Shown in pieces: positions 21,992-33,657 of a stretch of DNA of 64,000 nt. Below the pieces are notes generated by a model. It was not told the DNA's origin. It saw only the letters and a program-made list of their open reading frames with translations, and did no database searches. The translations under genes were made by a program, and so were the position numbers. Numbering within the stretch: the first letter of the stretch is position 1; each line of letters starts with the position of its first letter. This stretch comes from Zanthoxylum bungeanum (lineage: Eukaryota > Streptophyta > Magnoliopsida > Sapindales > Rutaceae): the NCBI GenBank assembly GCA_019454045.1, contig SKCR01010149.1, forward strand, positions 186,001-250,000, in the 5' to 3' direction.

Positions 21992-24408
21992 TGTAGGACA
22001 CAGAAATCGGAGACGATGTTCCAGGCTCGCGGCCCGGTTGGGAGTACGGAGTAGCCCACGGGGGAACTAAACCAGAGAAATAACATGGAGTCGCCACCCA
22101 GTATGAACTGGGAAATAGTTTAAGGCCGCACTCACCCCTCGTAAGGGAAGACCTCAACCGTTGGGTTTGGAATGGTCCCTTACTTATGCCACTTGTAATG
22201 AACGGATTTATGTAATAATATAACCGAGTCTATGCAACATATATTCCCAAGAGTATCCTATGTCTAGGTTTACGTACATGAAATTAAACCTATATCTAAA
22301 TTTTCATGCATAAAACGTAAGTTGGAATAACGGCACGCAAACAATCTCATGAATACTTTAAATTAATACATAAAGAAACATAAAAAAATCATACATAAAA
22401 AATATCATACTAAACGACTAAATCATGTATAAAAATAAATGACATACTAAACTACTAAATCATGCATAAAAGTAACATACTATTTCTAATAAACAACGAA
22501 TAAACATAAATTTGGATGAAACGAAATATGTGTGTCTCTCAAGCGGTACGTGGCATTGTATCCCGAGTGTAGACCGCACTACCGTCCATTCGGATTCGGC
22601 TACGGAATTTACATCCGAGTTTCTATCTGATATACCACAAGAGAGAACACATATTCCATTCATCCGAAGGTCATAGCATGAACTAACAAACAATACTCAT
22701 GCGAAGTAAAATAAAAAATAAAGGAGAATAAATAAAAGAGGTGCCCTCAGGTCTAACCTCTTAAGTTGTCTCTTGGAAGTGCGTTACGCGGTTGTCGAAA
22801 GGGTTGGGGCTCCGTAACTTTTCTGATTTACTGGTTTTCCGATTTCCTTCGTTGCCTCACTGTTTTGGGCTGTTGTTTCCTCTGTTTTCACTGTTGTTTT
22901 CTGGTCGTTGTTTTTGGGTTATTGTTCACTATTTTGGCAATTTCGGGTGACTCTTTTATGTGGTTATTGGGCTGTGTTCGGGGACTGGTTTATGCGGTAA
23001 TTGGGCTGTGTTCGGGGACTATTTTAAAGGTGCAGTTTTTGGTAATTTAAGGGCTGTTTAGGGCTATATTTTCGATGGTTTAAGGTTTGTCACTTATATG
23101 TTTTTATTGGTTTGTGCCTGGTCGGTGGTGGGCTATGAGTGAGGTGTTGATGAGTTTGGTGGATTGGTGAAGGGCTGGTGAGTGTGTGTGAATCGGTGAG
23201 GGCTGTGTGTGTGTGTCATTATGTGCCTGAGTGGGTGATCAGTGTGTGTCACTATGTGCGTGAGTGGGTGATCAATGTGTGCGTGTTTGAACTAGTGAAG
23301 AGTTGTGCGTGTGTGGGGCTTGAGTGTAGTTGATGCGTGAAGAGGGAGTGAGGTGCTGCTGGGCTTGTGTGCGTTAGTTTCGTGAGTGGAGGGTTTTCTT
23401 GTTATCAACCTGGCAGTGTATGAAGGAGACGTGTCTGTTGAGTGTGTTTAGTCGGTGAGGGTGATGTGTGCATGAGTGGCCTGTGAGTTGGGTCGGTTAA
23501 GGTGGCTTGTGTGCGTTAGTTTCTTGAGTGGAGGGTTTTCTTGTTCTCAACCTGGCAGTGTATGAAGGAGACGTGTCTGTTGAGTGTGTTTATTCGGTGA
23601 GGGTGCTATGAGGAGTCAAGGGCATGTGTTGCATTAATGGGCTATTGGCGTGAAGGGTTTGAAGGTTTATTGACTTGTGATTTTCTTGTGAGCTGTAAGG
23701 GGTGTCTAAAAGAGAGGATATGCGTGAGTGGCTCTAGGGAGAGAGAGGAGGGGCGTAAATGAGCTAGGGTCCCTAAGGTTGGTTTTATGCTTCTTTTTAT
23801 AGGAAATGGTTGGGGTTTACCTTGTATGAGAAGGGAAAAGAGATTGTGTAATTATGGGGGAATATCTTCTAATTAGTGTGTCATAAGGAAAAAATCTATT
23901 TAATAATGGAGGTGATTTGTTTTAGTTTAGGAAGATGATCTATGAGATTTGATTTGATTCTATTTAGTTTAGGCAATGGATTTAATTTAATTAGGAAAGT
24001 GATTTATGAGATTTTATTTGATTTTATTTAGTTTAGGAATGTGATTTGATTTAATTCTTTTAATTTGGGAAGGTGATTTATTAGGATTTCAACATGTGTT
24101 TAATGTGTGGATTTATTATTTTGGAGGGATTATGGGCGTGTGGTTGGTTATTTTGGTGGGCTTGGTGTGTGGTTTGGTGATGTATGGGCTTGATGTGTGA
24201 CTTGCGGGGGTTTTGGGCTAAGGATAAGTTTAAAACATAGGCTTAACGAGCAAACCCGAAGCTAAGCAAATGAATTAAATCCAACAAGGTGTCAATTTCT
24301 GACTCTTCTCTTCCGACATCTGTTTCCCGCGACTTCCACAACTTAAAGAGTAGTGCCTCCATACGAGACTCATCATCAGGATTTATATGCAAAAATGCAG
24401 TGCCTACA
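21992..24408 (-). repeat. G2 3' LTR
   Basis: This 2,417-bp LTR shares its ends and a block at about 22545-22640 with the G1 LTR, but the middle differs. A T/G-rich part (23150-23620) contains a ~141-bp tandem duplication (CTTGTGTGCGTTAGTTTC to CGGTGAGGGTG, twice). No gene; a short hydrophobic open frame at 22766-23050 is a T/G-rich artefact. Confidence 0.9.
23360..23610. repeat. ~141-bp tandem duplication in G2 3' LTR
   Basis: CTTGTGTGCGTTAGTTTC, GAGGGTTTTCTTGTT and CTGGCAGTGTATGAAGGAG occur twice at a spacing of about 141 bases. The 5' LTR has the pair at about 60800-61045. Confidence 0.75.
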
Positions 24409-24422
24409 GTCGCCCCGACTTT
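24409..24422 (-). other. G2 polypurine tract
   Basis: On the minus strand AAAGTCGGGGCGAC precedes the 3' LTR, matching the G1 tract in position and sequence. Confidence 0.7.
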
Positions 24423-24589
24423 GATGGGACTTGTGCAGTGTGTGACAATGACAATCCTATCAAAGTTATGCAATGCATTTTTACTTATCTGGCTCGCCAA
24501 CTGCCACCTGACTTTCCTGTTGCTTCGAACTGAGTTGGTATGATGGCGAGGTGCCTCGACCTCTGGGTTTTGTTCCCAAACCACCGAAT

Positions 24590-25238
24590 GTAGGCTTTTA
24601 TTCCTGAACTATGCTGATGATGCAGTGGGCCTTCGACCTTGGGACGCATCCCGGAACTGCAACTGATGTGTGGGCCCTCGATCCTGAGACATATCTTAAA
24701 AGTGATGATGTAGTGGGTCATCGACCCTGGGACGCATCCCAGAACTACAACTGATGATGCATTGGGCCCTCGACCTTGGGACGCATCCCGGAACTACAAC
24801 TGACAACAGGGGCCTTGACCATGGGACGCATCCCAATACCACTGACAATGTGGGCCCTCGACCCTGGGACGCATCCCAAAACTGATGATGTAGTGGGCCC
24901 TCGACCCTGGGACGCATCCCGGAACTACAACTGATGATGCAGTGGGTCCTCGACCCTAGGACGCATCCCGGAACTGCAACTGACAACGGGGGCCTCGACC
25001 CTGGGACGCAATCCAATTCCACTGACAATGTGGGCCCTCGACCATGGGACGCATCCCAATGATGATGTAGTGGGCCCTCGACCAAGGTACGCATCCCGGA
25101 ACTACAACTGATGATGCAGTGGGTCCTCGACCCTAGGACACATCCCGGAACTGCAATTGACAATGGGGGCCCTCGACCCTGGGACGCATCCCAATACCAC
25201 TGACAATGTGGGCCTTCGACCCTGGGACGCATCCCAAA
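24590..25238 (-). repeat. G2 minisatellite (CTCGACCCTGGGACGCATCC units)
   Basis: About ten units of roughly 55-70 bp share GGGCCCTCGACC, GGGACGCATCCC and ACTGATGATG. The open frames across them are repeat artefacts. The array merges on the right into the 29-bp array. Confidence 0.85.
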
Positions 25239-25688
25239 ACTGATGATGTGGGCCTCGCCCCCAAACTGATACTAATGTAGACCTTGCCCCAAAGTGATAC
25301 TGATATGTGCCTCGCCCCTCAAACTGATACTGATGTGGGCCTCACCCCCAAACTGATGCTGATGTGGGCCTCGCCCTCAAACTGATGCTGATGTGGGCCT
25401 CGCCCCCAAACTGATGCTGATGTGGGCCTCGCCCTCAAACTGATAATGATGTGGGCGTCGCCCTCAAACTGATACTGATGTGGGCCTCGCCCCCAAACTG
25501 ATGCTGATGTGGGCCTCGCCTCCAAAGTGATGCTGATGTGGGCCTCGCCCCCAAACTGATGCTGATGTGGGCCTCCCCCCAAACTGATGCTGATGTGGAC
25601 CTCGCCCCCAAACTGATACTGATGTGGGCCTCGCCCCCAAACTGATGCTGATGTGGGCCTCCCCCCAAACTGATGCTGATGTGGGCCT
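25239..25688 (-). repeat. G2 29-bp minisatellite, first part
   Basis: About 15 copies of a 29-bp unit: AAACTGATGCTGATGTGGGC followed by CTCGCCCCC. The array is split by A at 25689, continues at 35654, is split again by B at 35916 and ends near 45590. GGCCT (25684-25688) is the left TSD of A. Confidence 0.9.
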
Positions 25689-27699
25689 TGTTGGACAATT
25701 ATGACCCATAGCGTCACTATTTGTACAGATCATGGTGTTGTTGTACAAATTAACTATGTGACAAAAGAGTTTGCACTCTTATCATTTGTGATTAGATCAC
25801 TAAGATGTATAAATGATGAGAGGTCCCTATGATTTTTTCTTGGACGGAGAAGGATATGAGACAGTATCAGTCCACGAAGGATAAATAATAAATGTCCCTA
25901 GTCAGAGCATTGTCGAGATTGGACATCGATAAATGCGTAAAAGACTAGTATTGCACTTGTGCGCGTTGTGAGGGCACAACGACATAGTTCTCATATATTT
26001 GGGTATATGATACTCATGCAAGTGTAATATGAGGTTGTGTTTTACCGATGGTAGGGGAAACAGCTTCGCTCTGGATAAGACCCCCTCGGAATTCCATTGG
26101 TAGTATGACTATGTGTCTATGGAAGTCCGAAATCAATGTAGGTGTATTTGGTTTTAACCTGAGACTTGCACCGCTAATACTTGCGACAATGAATATACTT
26201 TGGTTGCGGTCGTCTAGGGCTTTAACAGGTTTTGTGTACGCCAATACTAGGTATATTGAGAATCGTAATGTGTTGGGTGTGATGTCAAGACGGAAGTGTC
26301 ACTCCAGTCATATGGAGATGATGGTCACGTAGGATACGGGACTTGTTCTCTTAAATACTGTAGCTATCGGGATATTTTACTAGGTTATGTTTATCCGATT
26401 ATAGAGACTATTTACTAGACATCCGACATGTGCTTCGTACGGGGCAGACACAATTCCAGCCTCAGGCCTAGCACGTGATCATCCGATACTGGACAGAAAT
26501 ATGCAATACTACGTATACTACGCCTGATATAGATCCTTTATTCCTGTAAGGATGTTTCCGGAGAATTAGGTAGGCATGGCGCTTTGCTAGAGGCCAACCT
26601 TGTCTTGTAAATCGGTATAAACGTAGTACGAGGTACTTACGTGTTCGGATAGTCCGACGATCGAATTTACTACCAACATATCCGGGGATCTCATGTGTCG
26701 CTTCCCAAAGATTCACCGATGACGTATAACTCGCACTCTAAATTAATATGGGATTAATTAGAAGAGAGCGAAAATTAATCTGGGATTAATTGTGGAGATA
26801 CTTTATCTGGGATAAAATATCATTAAAAGAGAGATAACGATTAATTTGGAATTAATCGAGAAATTAATATATTTCATATATTAAACGAAATTGGATTTTG
26901 ACGCGGAATTAAAATTAGATTTTAATTTTGGCGAACGAATTAATTTAGAATTAATTCGTTAGCGACGTGAATAGTGATTTCACTAGGCGTAATCATTCAA
27001 TTATGACGCAACGAAAAAATCGTTAATTTAGAATTAGCGAACCCGAGCCCGAGATTATTTGCGAGCGCATTCGCATTTTTGAATTCGAGTGCGGCACGTC
27101 AAATCAAGCGTCAAATCGCTAGTCGCATCAAGCGTCAAATCACAAGTCACTTTGAGTGATGTGACTTGACAACTTGATGGATTGAGTGATGTGAGTGGTT
27201 GGGGCTTTAATGGTTTGACTTTTAAAAGCCAAATTCAAGTGAAATGCATTTGAAATTCAAATATGTGTATTTAATACACAAATTTGGAACCAACCAAATT
27301 AATCTCTCTCATTTCTTCTCTTTCTCTTCACGCCCAAAGGGGCTAAAATCTTATGTTTTCTGGTTTTGAAACCGTGAACAGTGAGGGAAGCAAGAGTGTG
27401 ATTTTATGGCAAAATCACAAGTGCTAGCACACTTACGAGACATACGAAGGTGATAGGGAAGTCCACCCATGAGCCGGGAATCGTTCGACGAAGCTTGGAG
27501 CTTGACGAAGGACCAAAACCGATCCAAAACAGTGAGCTTGGAACTGCCACTACCGAACAGTGAAGAAGAGCAGAATTTCAATTTTGTTCGTCACCGCGTC
27601 GCTCAACCGATCGATGTGAGTATTCCACAACTTTGTTGATTTGTATTCGCACATATTTCATGCTTATTATTGATCTTGGGACCTTAATAGAAACCAACA
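25689..27699 (+). repeat. Element A 5' LTR
   Basis: This 2,011-bp LTR starts TGTTGGACAATTATGACC and ends GAAACCAACA. It has no gene, and many AT-rich GGATTAAT/AATTAATCT repeats occur in the part near 26740-27060. Confidence 0.93.
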
Positions 27700-27700
27700 A

Positions 27701-27712
27701 TGGCATCTAGAG
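27701..27712 (+). other. Element A primer-binding site
   Basis: TGGCATCTAGAGC follows the LTR end by one base. It resembles the initiator-Met site TGGTATCAGAGC, seen intact in B and C, with one substitution and one extra base. Confidence 0.7.
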
Positions 27713-29400
27713 CAAGGTTTGAGCATGAAAAAGTTTAGGGCTTAAAATTTGGGTAAAATGTTTTCAAGCATGATTTGGTTGAATTGGATGATTGAGTATG
27801 CTTAAAACATGTTTAATTGAAGTTTGATTTGATCAATTTCAAGAAAATTGATTTGGAACAATTTTCCCCAAAATTGGATGTGTTGGCCGAATGGTTGGTG
27901 ATCCTATATGTCTTGGTGATTTTGATTTTTGATTCATTAGATGTGTTGGAAATCATTAGGGAATGTTTATTTAATGTTGAATTTGATTCAATTGGATTGG
28001 ATTTGTAATTTGGCATAATAAACCCTAATTGCCGAGAGTTAAAGCCCTAAATATCTTGGTGATTTTTTGTTTCGTTGTTCATTAGATGACTTGAAACGAT
28101 TGAGGAATGAGATTTAATGTCGATTGCGGAGTTAATTGGATTGAATTCGAATCGGACATAAAAATCCCCTCCATTGCCGAGAATGATAAAGCATGTTTCG
28201 GTTTGATTTTAATCAAAATGTGTTGGACATGTGATGATGAAAATGAGCATGATTAATTGTGTATATTGATGTTTTAGAAATGTTAATTTGGGTAATTAAT
28301 CATGTTATACACTTTGGTAATTAAATTGGGAAAATTGGATTTTTGGTATTTAATTAATTGGGCCCTAAAATTGGATTTGGGCTTGTTGTGTTGTAATTGG
28401 GCTTATTGGGCTTTGTTGTACAAAGTTGGGTTAAGGAAAATTGGATTGAATCCAATTGGGCCCAAAACCGCATCCATAAAGCTTAAATGCGACTAATGAA
28501 CCTTTAAAGTTTAATTGGGCCTAATGGGCCAAAATTGATTTCTAGGCTTATGGGGTAACTCCCGGATTGGATTTTGGTTATTCGGTTTGACCCGAGTTGA
28601 CCAAAAGTCCACGCCTTAAGAAATTAATTAAAATCTCATTGGACTTTAATTAAATTGACGTTGGACGTTAATCGGGCTTTGAGACCCGAAACGATTAAAT
28701 TTGGAATTTAAGTCGTTAAAGGTTTATTATTAAAGTGTAATATTTAATTTGGAATTAAATAGTGAATTAGAATTAAATACAAATTGAAATGGATTTAATT
28801 GTGTAGTTTAATTTAATTCAAGAATTCGTACTTTGAGTACTTATTCGCAAAAACGAGTTTGACTCGAGCAAAAATCAAATCGTTGTTTGAACATTGGATG
28901 GTCACTAAATATCAGATTAATTAATTTGATTAGATTGATTGATAACATGCTTGTGTGAATACATGGTTGCGATGCATGAATAATGTATATCGGATGGATA
29001 TTAGATGGGTGGGAAAATTTTGGAAATTGTAATAAATTTGATTTATTAATTGGACCTGCGTGTCCAGCCTTATTACCTCTCATTTCTTTGTATTCTCTTC
29101 TCACCTATTCCCCTCAATGTAAATGAGGTTTCTTTAGAAGTGTAGTGTAACGGGTAGAAGTAATACATGTGCTAGCGGGAGAGAGAAAGGGAGAGATTTG
29201 ATCTAGGATCAATTGTGTAAAGTATCCATCCGTATATCATTATTATTTTATTTATACGCGCTTTATTATATGTTTAGAATGCATATTTAAGGGTGTATGA
29301 TGATGAGACCTTAACAAAGATAATAAATTGGTTGCCAATTTGCACTCGAAAAACCCTCGCAAAATATTAAGCATTTTTCCTTCCATTGAGTGATTCTCAC
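27713..29400 (+). other. Element A leader, no gene
   Basis: About 1.7 kb without coding sense. It is rich in AATTGGGC and GGGCC motifs (28370-28560) and aligns to the leaders of B (42050-43520) and C (55400-56925) on the other strand. Confidence 0.7.
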
Positions 29401-29628
29401 TCAAGATCCAAGACTGGCATTGGCTTGTTGGCCAAAGTCAAGGCCTTTGTCTGTCGAGGATGTGTTTGAATCACGAGAGCTTTGTTCCATATTGGTGTCT
29501 TGTCTAAGTTGTGGTTTGTTGGCCAAAGTCAAGACCACTTCTTGTCCATCGACATTGATTACGAAGCTTTCCATGGTCAATGTGTCGCGTTTAACTGTGA
29601 TCACTAAGTTTTTTTGTGCCAAAGCCAA
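29401..29628 (-). other. Conserved antisense open frame in the leader of element A
   Basis: 75 codons opposite to the element's own direction: LTMESFVINVDGQEVVLTLA, then NKPQL, then DFGQQ near the end. Element B keeps the frame in 41703-42020, and C in 55155-55379 apart from a late one-base loss. The sense strand is also open here in A and B. I recognise no domain. It could be a captured gene piece or chance. It contains two copies of TTGGCCAAAGTCAAG (as read on the plus strand). Confidence 0.3.
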
Positions 29629-29803
29629 GGCTTAGTTGATTTAGAGGAAAAAGGTTAGGTAATACATTGGATGTATTGGCATATATAAGATATATGTTTC
29701 GGACTTGGATATCCCCCTACCGGATCTAGGAATTGGATTGGATCTAATCGATCTTAGAGATCTACCTAGTTAATTATCATGCAATTTGTTGGCCAAAGTC
29801 AAG
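29428..29803 (+). repeat. Three dispersed copies of TTGGCCAAAGTCAAG in element A leader
   Basis: Exact copies at 29428-29442, 29519-29533 and 29789-29803. B has counterparts at 41616-41630, 41888-41902 and 41979-41993; C has them at 55035-55049 and 55262-55276, plus one with a lost base near 55353. Confidence 0.8.
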
Positions 29804-30009
29804 ATTGTGTGATATTTAACGGGATCCTAGCCCACTAGGAAACGCGGTTTCCCGAGTACTCGACAGAGGGTTAGAGGCTCGCCGAAAAATAGTGGGAGGC
29901 AAGAATTGAATTTGCAATACTCGTTCAATTACTCGCCATACGCGCTCAAACAAATATCATTCGTCGTTATAAATTAAATGTTAGTTTGACTAATATTTAA
30001 ATGTTGTTT

Positions 30010-30195
30010 TAATAAATAGTTGGACTATATTCAAACTATTCATTTATAGTTGATTTTATAATTGGATTATAGTAATCAATATAATTGATTTTAATCTATT
30101 AAATTATGGTTGATTAAATAGTTGGACTATTGTAATCATTATAATAAATAGTACCTAAATCGTTGATTAAATAGTTGGACTATTAAAATCAAGAT
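30010..30195 (+). repeat. AATAGTTGGACTAT repeats in element A
   Basis: TAGTTGGACTAT or a close variant occurs at about 30017, 30118 and 30172, with related ATTGGATTATAGTAATCA at 30061. The matching region is near 41220-41400 in B and 54640-54820 in C. Confidence 0.7.
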
Positions 30196-30299
30196 TAAAT
30201 TGAAAGATTGACATTTAAAACATAATCCTAGGGAAAATGTATTTAAATGGTTTAATTGTCAAATTGGAAATAATTTCAGGATGGTCCTGGAAAATATTA

Positions 30300-30870
30300 A
30301 GAAGTTACTTTATTTGATAAAATAACATCTTATGCCTAAGCCCGGAGTTAAGCAAATAGTAGAGCATAATCTTTGGAAGATTTATGTGATGATAACTTTA
30401 GTGCTTAATCCATTAAGCTTGTCGCAGTAGACTCCTTAATTTCTGAATCAGAACTAAGGATTAGATCCTTAAAGTATGATAAAGAAATTGAAGGATCTTC
30501 ATAAATCTATACTTAGATTTTAGAAGTACTAAATTGCAATTAATAACTCTTGGAGAGTTAATGACTATTCTCAATGAGATAAAGTCAAAGTTTGCAATTA
30601 GGCAAGTAGCGCAAGGCGCACCTTACTTCGATATTCTAGAAACCCGAGGCTTGGCCAAAGGCTTCTGGAGTGTTGAAAAGGGCAAAGGCAAAATCATTAT
30701 AATCTTCTAGGAAGATAAATGACATATCCCAAAATGTCTGCCTAAATGTGGCAAACGGGATCGTGGAAGCGTGACTGCCGTTTGGACAAAGCAGACATGA
30801 AGGAATTGAAGACGGTGCAAGGCTCTGGCTTTAAATATGTTTCTCATAAATATATATTCACAACTAGTAT
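30300..30870 (+). pseudogene. Element A gag remnant
   Basis: A decayed gag end. The segment after CTTGGAGAGTTAATG reads like the L-rich helix before the gag basic tail (LGELMTIL), then a KGKGK basic patch. It ends in a damaged zinc knuckle whose DNA at about 30740-30790 parallels CLNCGK in B. Relative to B it lacks about 200 bases of central gag and carries a different ~90-base stretch (about 30595-30680), both shared with C. Confidence 0.65.
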
Positions 30871-30899
30871 TAAAATTGGATTTTAGATACTTAGTGTGA

Positions 30900-31850
30900 T
30901 ATAAATATATATTGATGTTCAGAATCTGCTTTGAGCAGGATACTGACCTCAATTGAGATTTATCTTCGGATTGGAAATGGGACGAAAGTCGCTGTTTTAA
31001 CCGTAGATACCTAATTTAGGAATTACCCTTCGGGTTTGTACTTAAATTAGGATACTGTTATAATGTAACTAGTTTGACTAGAAACATTATCTCTGTATCA
31101 GTGTTTAATCCGTTGCGGATTGACCTTTATATTCTAGAACACTAAAGTGTTTTATTATATAAAGATGATATTGAGATAAACACATTAGATGTGAATAACA
31201 GTATTTATATTTTGAATATAAATAAATCTCAAACGTATAACATGACAAACAAATAGCTCAACTGATTTGATCAGATGAAACTTATTTGTGGCATTGTTGT
31301 CTGGGACACAATAAAACAAGAATCATATATCCACACTTTCAAAGAGTGGGTACTAGGACTAATTTGATTCCATTCAAATAAAGTCTACGAATCTAGTTTA
31401 TTGGGCAAAGTGCCTATAACACTATTTACTTGGTAAAAGTGTAAATGCCACCGATCTGTTAGCCCTAGTTGATAGTGAAGCAAGTGGGCCCATGTATAGC
31501 TAGGCTAGATGTGGATATGGATATTTCGTGACCTATATGGATGTGGCATCACGTTATGGTTATGTGTTTCTTTTGAAGAACACAAATCGGAAACTTTTAA
31601 AGTTTCAACACGAAATAGACAAACAGATCGGCTAAAGTATTATACCGTCACGGTAAGACCGTAATGGAAAATACTTAAGCAATAAGTTTATCGTATATAT
31701 GAAAGAGTAAAGTATTCTTTCAAATGAGGACTCCTCCCGGAACACGTCATTTAGACGGTGTGTCCGAACTGAGTAACCGAATTTTGTTAGACATGATAAG
31801 GTTAATCATGAGTCACTCTGAGCTACCATTTCCTTCAACGGATAAGCTTT
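30900..31850 (+). pseudogene. Element A pre-integrase and integrase remnant
   Basis: Broken reading with recognisable pieces: RNIISVS near 31080, LWHCCLGHNKTRI near 31290, the integrase core near 31470-31600 (SGPMYS, then GYFVTYMDVASRYGYVFLLK), and PPGTRHLDGVSE with RILLDMIRLIMSHSELPF near 31725-31830. The order and motifs fit copia integrase. Many stops and frameshifts. Confidence 0.75.
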
Positions 31851-32229
31851 AAACAGCGCAAGAACTTATTTAGAATAAGGTTCCATAAAAATCTGTTTGA
31901 CAAATATCATATTAGATATGAACAGGAAAGAAACCAGGTTTCTCATTCCTGAATATTTGGGAATGCTAGGCATATGTTTGGATGATACCAAACTAAAACC
32001 CAAATTGGATAACTGCCAATTGTAGGTAATCCTAGGGATACCAAAGTATAGTACTTATACATCTCACCAGAGAACAATTAGATTGTTGCTCACCATGCGG
32101 TTTTCCTAAGAGGGGTACCGATATGCAATGGTAAATGGGAGGAGAGTAAAACTTGATGAAAATCGGAGTAATACTATTCCAGGCACCGATTCCTAATAGA
32201 ACACAAATAGTTAATCAAGGATGAAACTA

Positions 32230-33640
32230 TTACCAATAATCTTTGAATACACAAGAACCGCGTAGGTCGGAGAGAGTCAGAAAACAACCTGGGGTATGGG
32301 TTTCTGATCTCACCTCGTAAAGATGTCTATCTTTTGAGGTATACCAACTGACTACATATGAGGAAGTGATACAAGGTATCGACTCCCTATTATGGCAAAG
32401 TGCCATGACATCCAAAATGGATTCCATGTATATCAACTATGTTTGGATACTAGTTGATGTACCGCAAGGCATTGTGCCTACTGGTACTTATAACTCTTCA
32501 AGGAAGACATACATGGAAGGCAACATACCAACGTATATAGCTAGGCTATTTAGCGGAAAGGTATCGTTATCAACATTGTGTTGATTACGATTCAGCCTTT
32601 TACCTGTTGCCATGGTAAATCCATTTGGATAATGCTTGCTAACGCTGCATGTTTCATTTATGAAATATGACAGCTTAACGGGAAAATCGCTTTCCTGAAA
32701 AGGAAACCTTTTGGAGGATGTTTAAAACATTCTGTCGATTTTGTCGTACTAAAACTAGCGAACAAGGTTTGCGGGTTATTCGATCCATGTTTAGATTGAA
32801 GCAAGGATTAGGTTCTTGGAATTATCGTTTTGATGTAATCATAATAGTTTATGATTTAATTCAAAACGAAAATGATTCTTGTGTATATAAGAGGGTTAGT
32901 GGGAGCGCACTGACAGTGGTTGTCCTATAAAATAATGATAATACGTCATTTCTTGGAAATGATATTCCCATAAAATAACTATCGGTGAAAGCTTGGCTTT
33001 CGAAAACTCTCCGAGAAATCATACATTAAAAAATGTACGCGACCTGGTGCCTCATACGCTTTGAGCATATGGATTCACAAATAGGCCAATCCGAGTGATA
33101 GTCATTGGATTGAAGTTAAGAACATCCGTTAGTATCTTAGAGAACTAAGGATGCTGTCTTAATCTATGGAGAAGGAGAACTTGAAGTGATTGGGATCACT
33201 GTAGCAAGTTTCCTAAAACCAATAAAGACGACTATAAGTCACAAAACGGTACTACAAAGTTTGAATAACGGTACAGTGAGCTGGAAATCTTCCAAGCAAG
33301 ATACTGTTACCGAATAAACAACAAATGCGGGTTAATTGTTGCAGCTGAGGAGGCAATAGAAGCCTTCTGGGTCGATAAACAAATCTAATTAGATTAGATA
33401 TAATTCTGTTAGCAGCTGAGCTAGGCTCGAGCACAGGCTAAAGAATTAATGGTCTCATCAACGATCCATATAAATACTTCGACTGTTCATCTGATTCATT
33501 CGGATCATACATCGTGGCGATGTGATGATCGAATAAATCACATCAGATGATAATCATGCAAATCCGCTGACGAAAGCATTTCTCAGTAATTTGAGCCAAC
33601 TGTACATAGTTCGGGTGTCCGACACTCAAGTGACTGGCTA
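32230..33640 (+). pseudogene. Element A reverse transcriptase/RNase H remnant
   Basis: 32366-32584 carries the start of the copia RT domain (IQGIDSLLWQSAM, DSMYINYVWILVDVP). 32718-32930 carries the region before the catalytic centre (MFRLKQGLGSWNYRFD, DSCVYKRVSGS). The RNase H end survives as SSKQDTV near 33290, followed by decayed sequence up to the polypurine tract at 33645. Confidence 0.8.
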
Positions 33641-33644
33641 TAGG

Positions 33645-33657
33645 CCAAGTGGGAGAT
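33645..33657 (+). other. Element A polypurine tract
   Basis: CCAAGTGGGAGAT stands immediately before the 3' LTR (TGTTGGACA at 33658). Its reverse complement occurs at the same place in B and C. Confidence 0.8.

Noticed and set aside
22766..23050. Hydrophobic 94-codon frame, possible membrane protein
   Set aside because: It is T/G-rich LTR sequence; its sister at 60258-60521 differs by a frameshift and there is no gene context.
24696..25748. Long repetitive open frames (GPHQHQFGG and similar)
   Set aside because: They are translations of G2 minisatellite units. The same text appears at 35616-35900 wherever the array continues.
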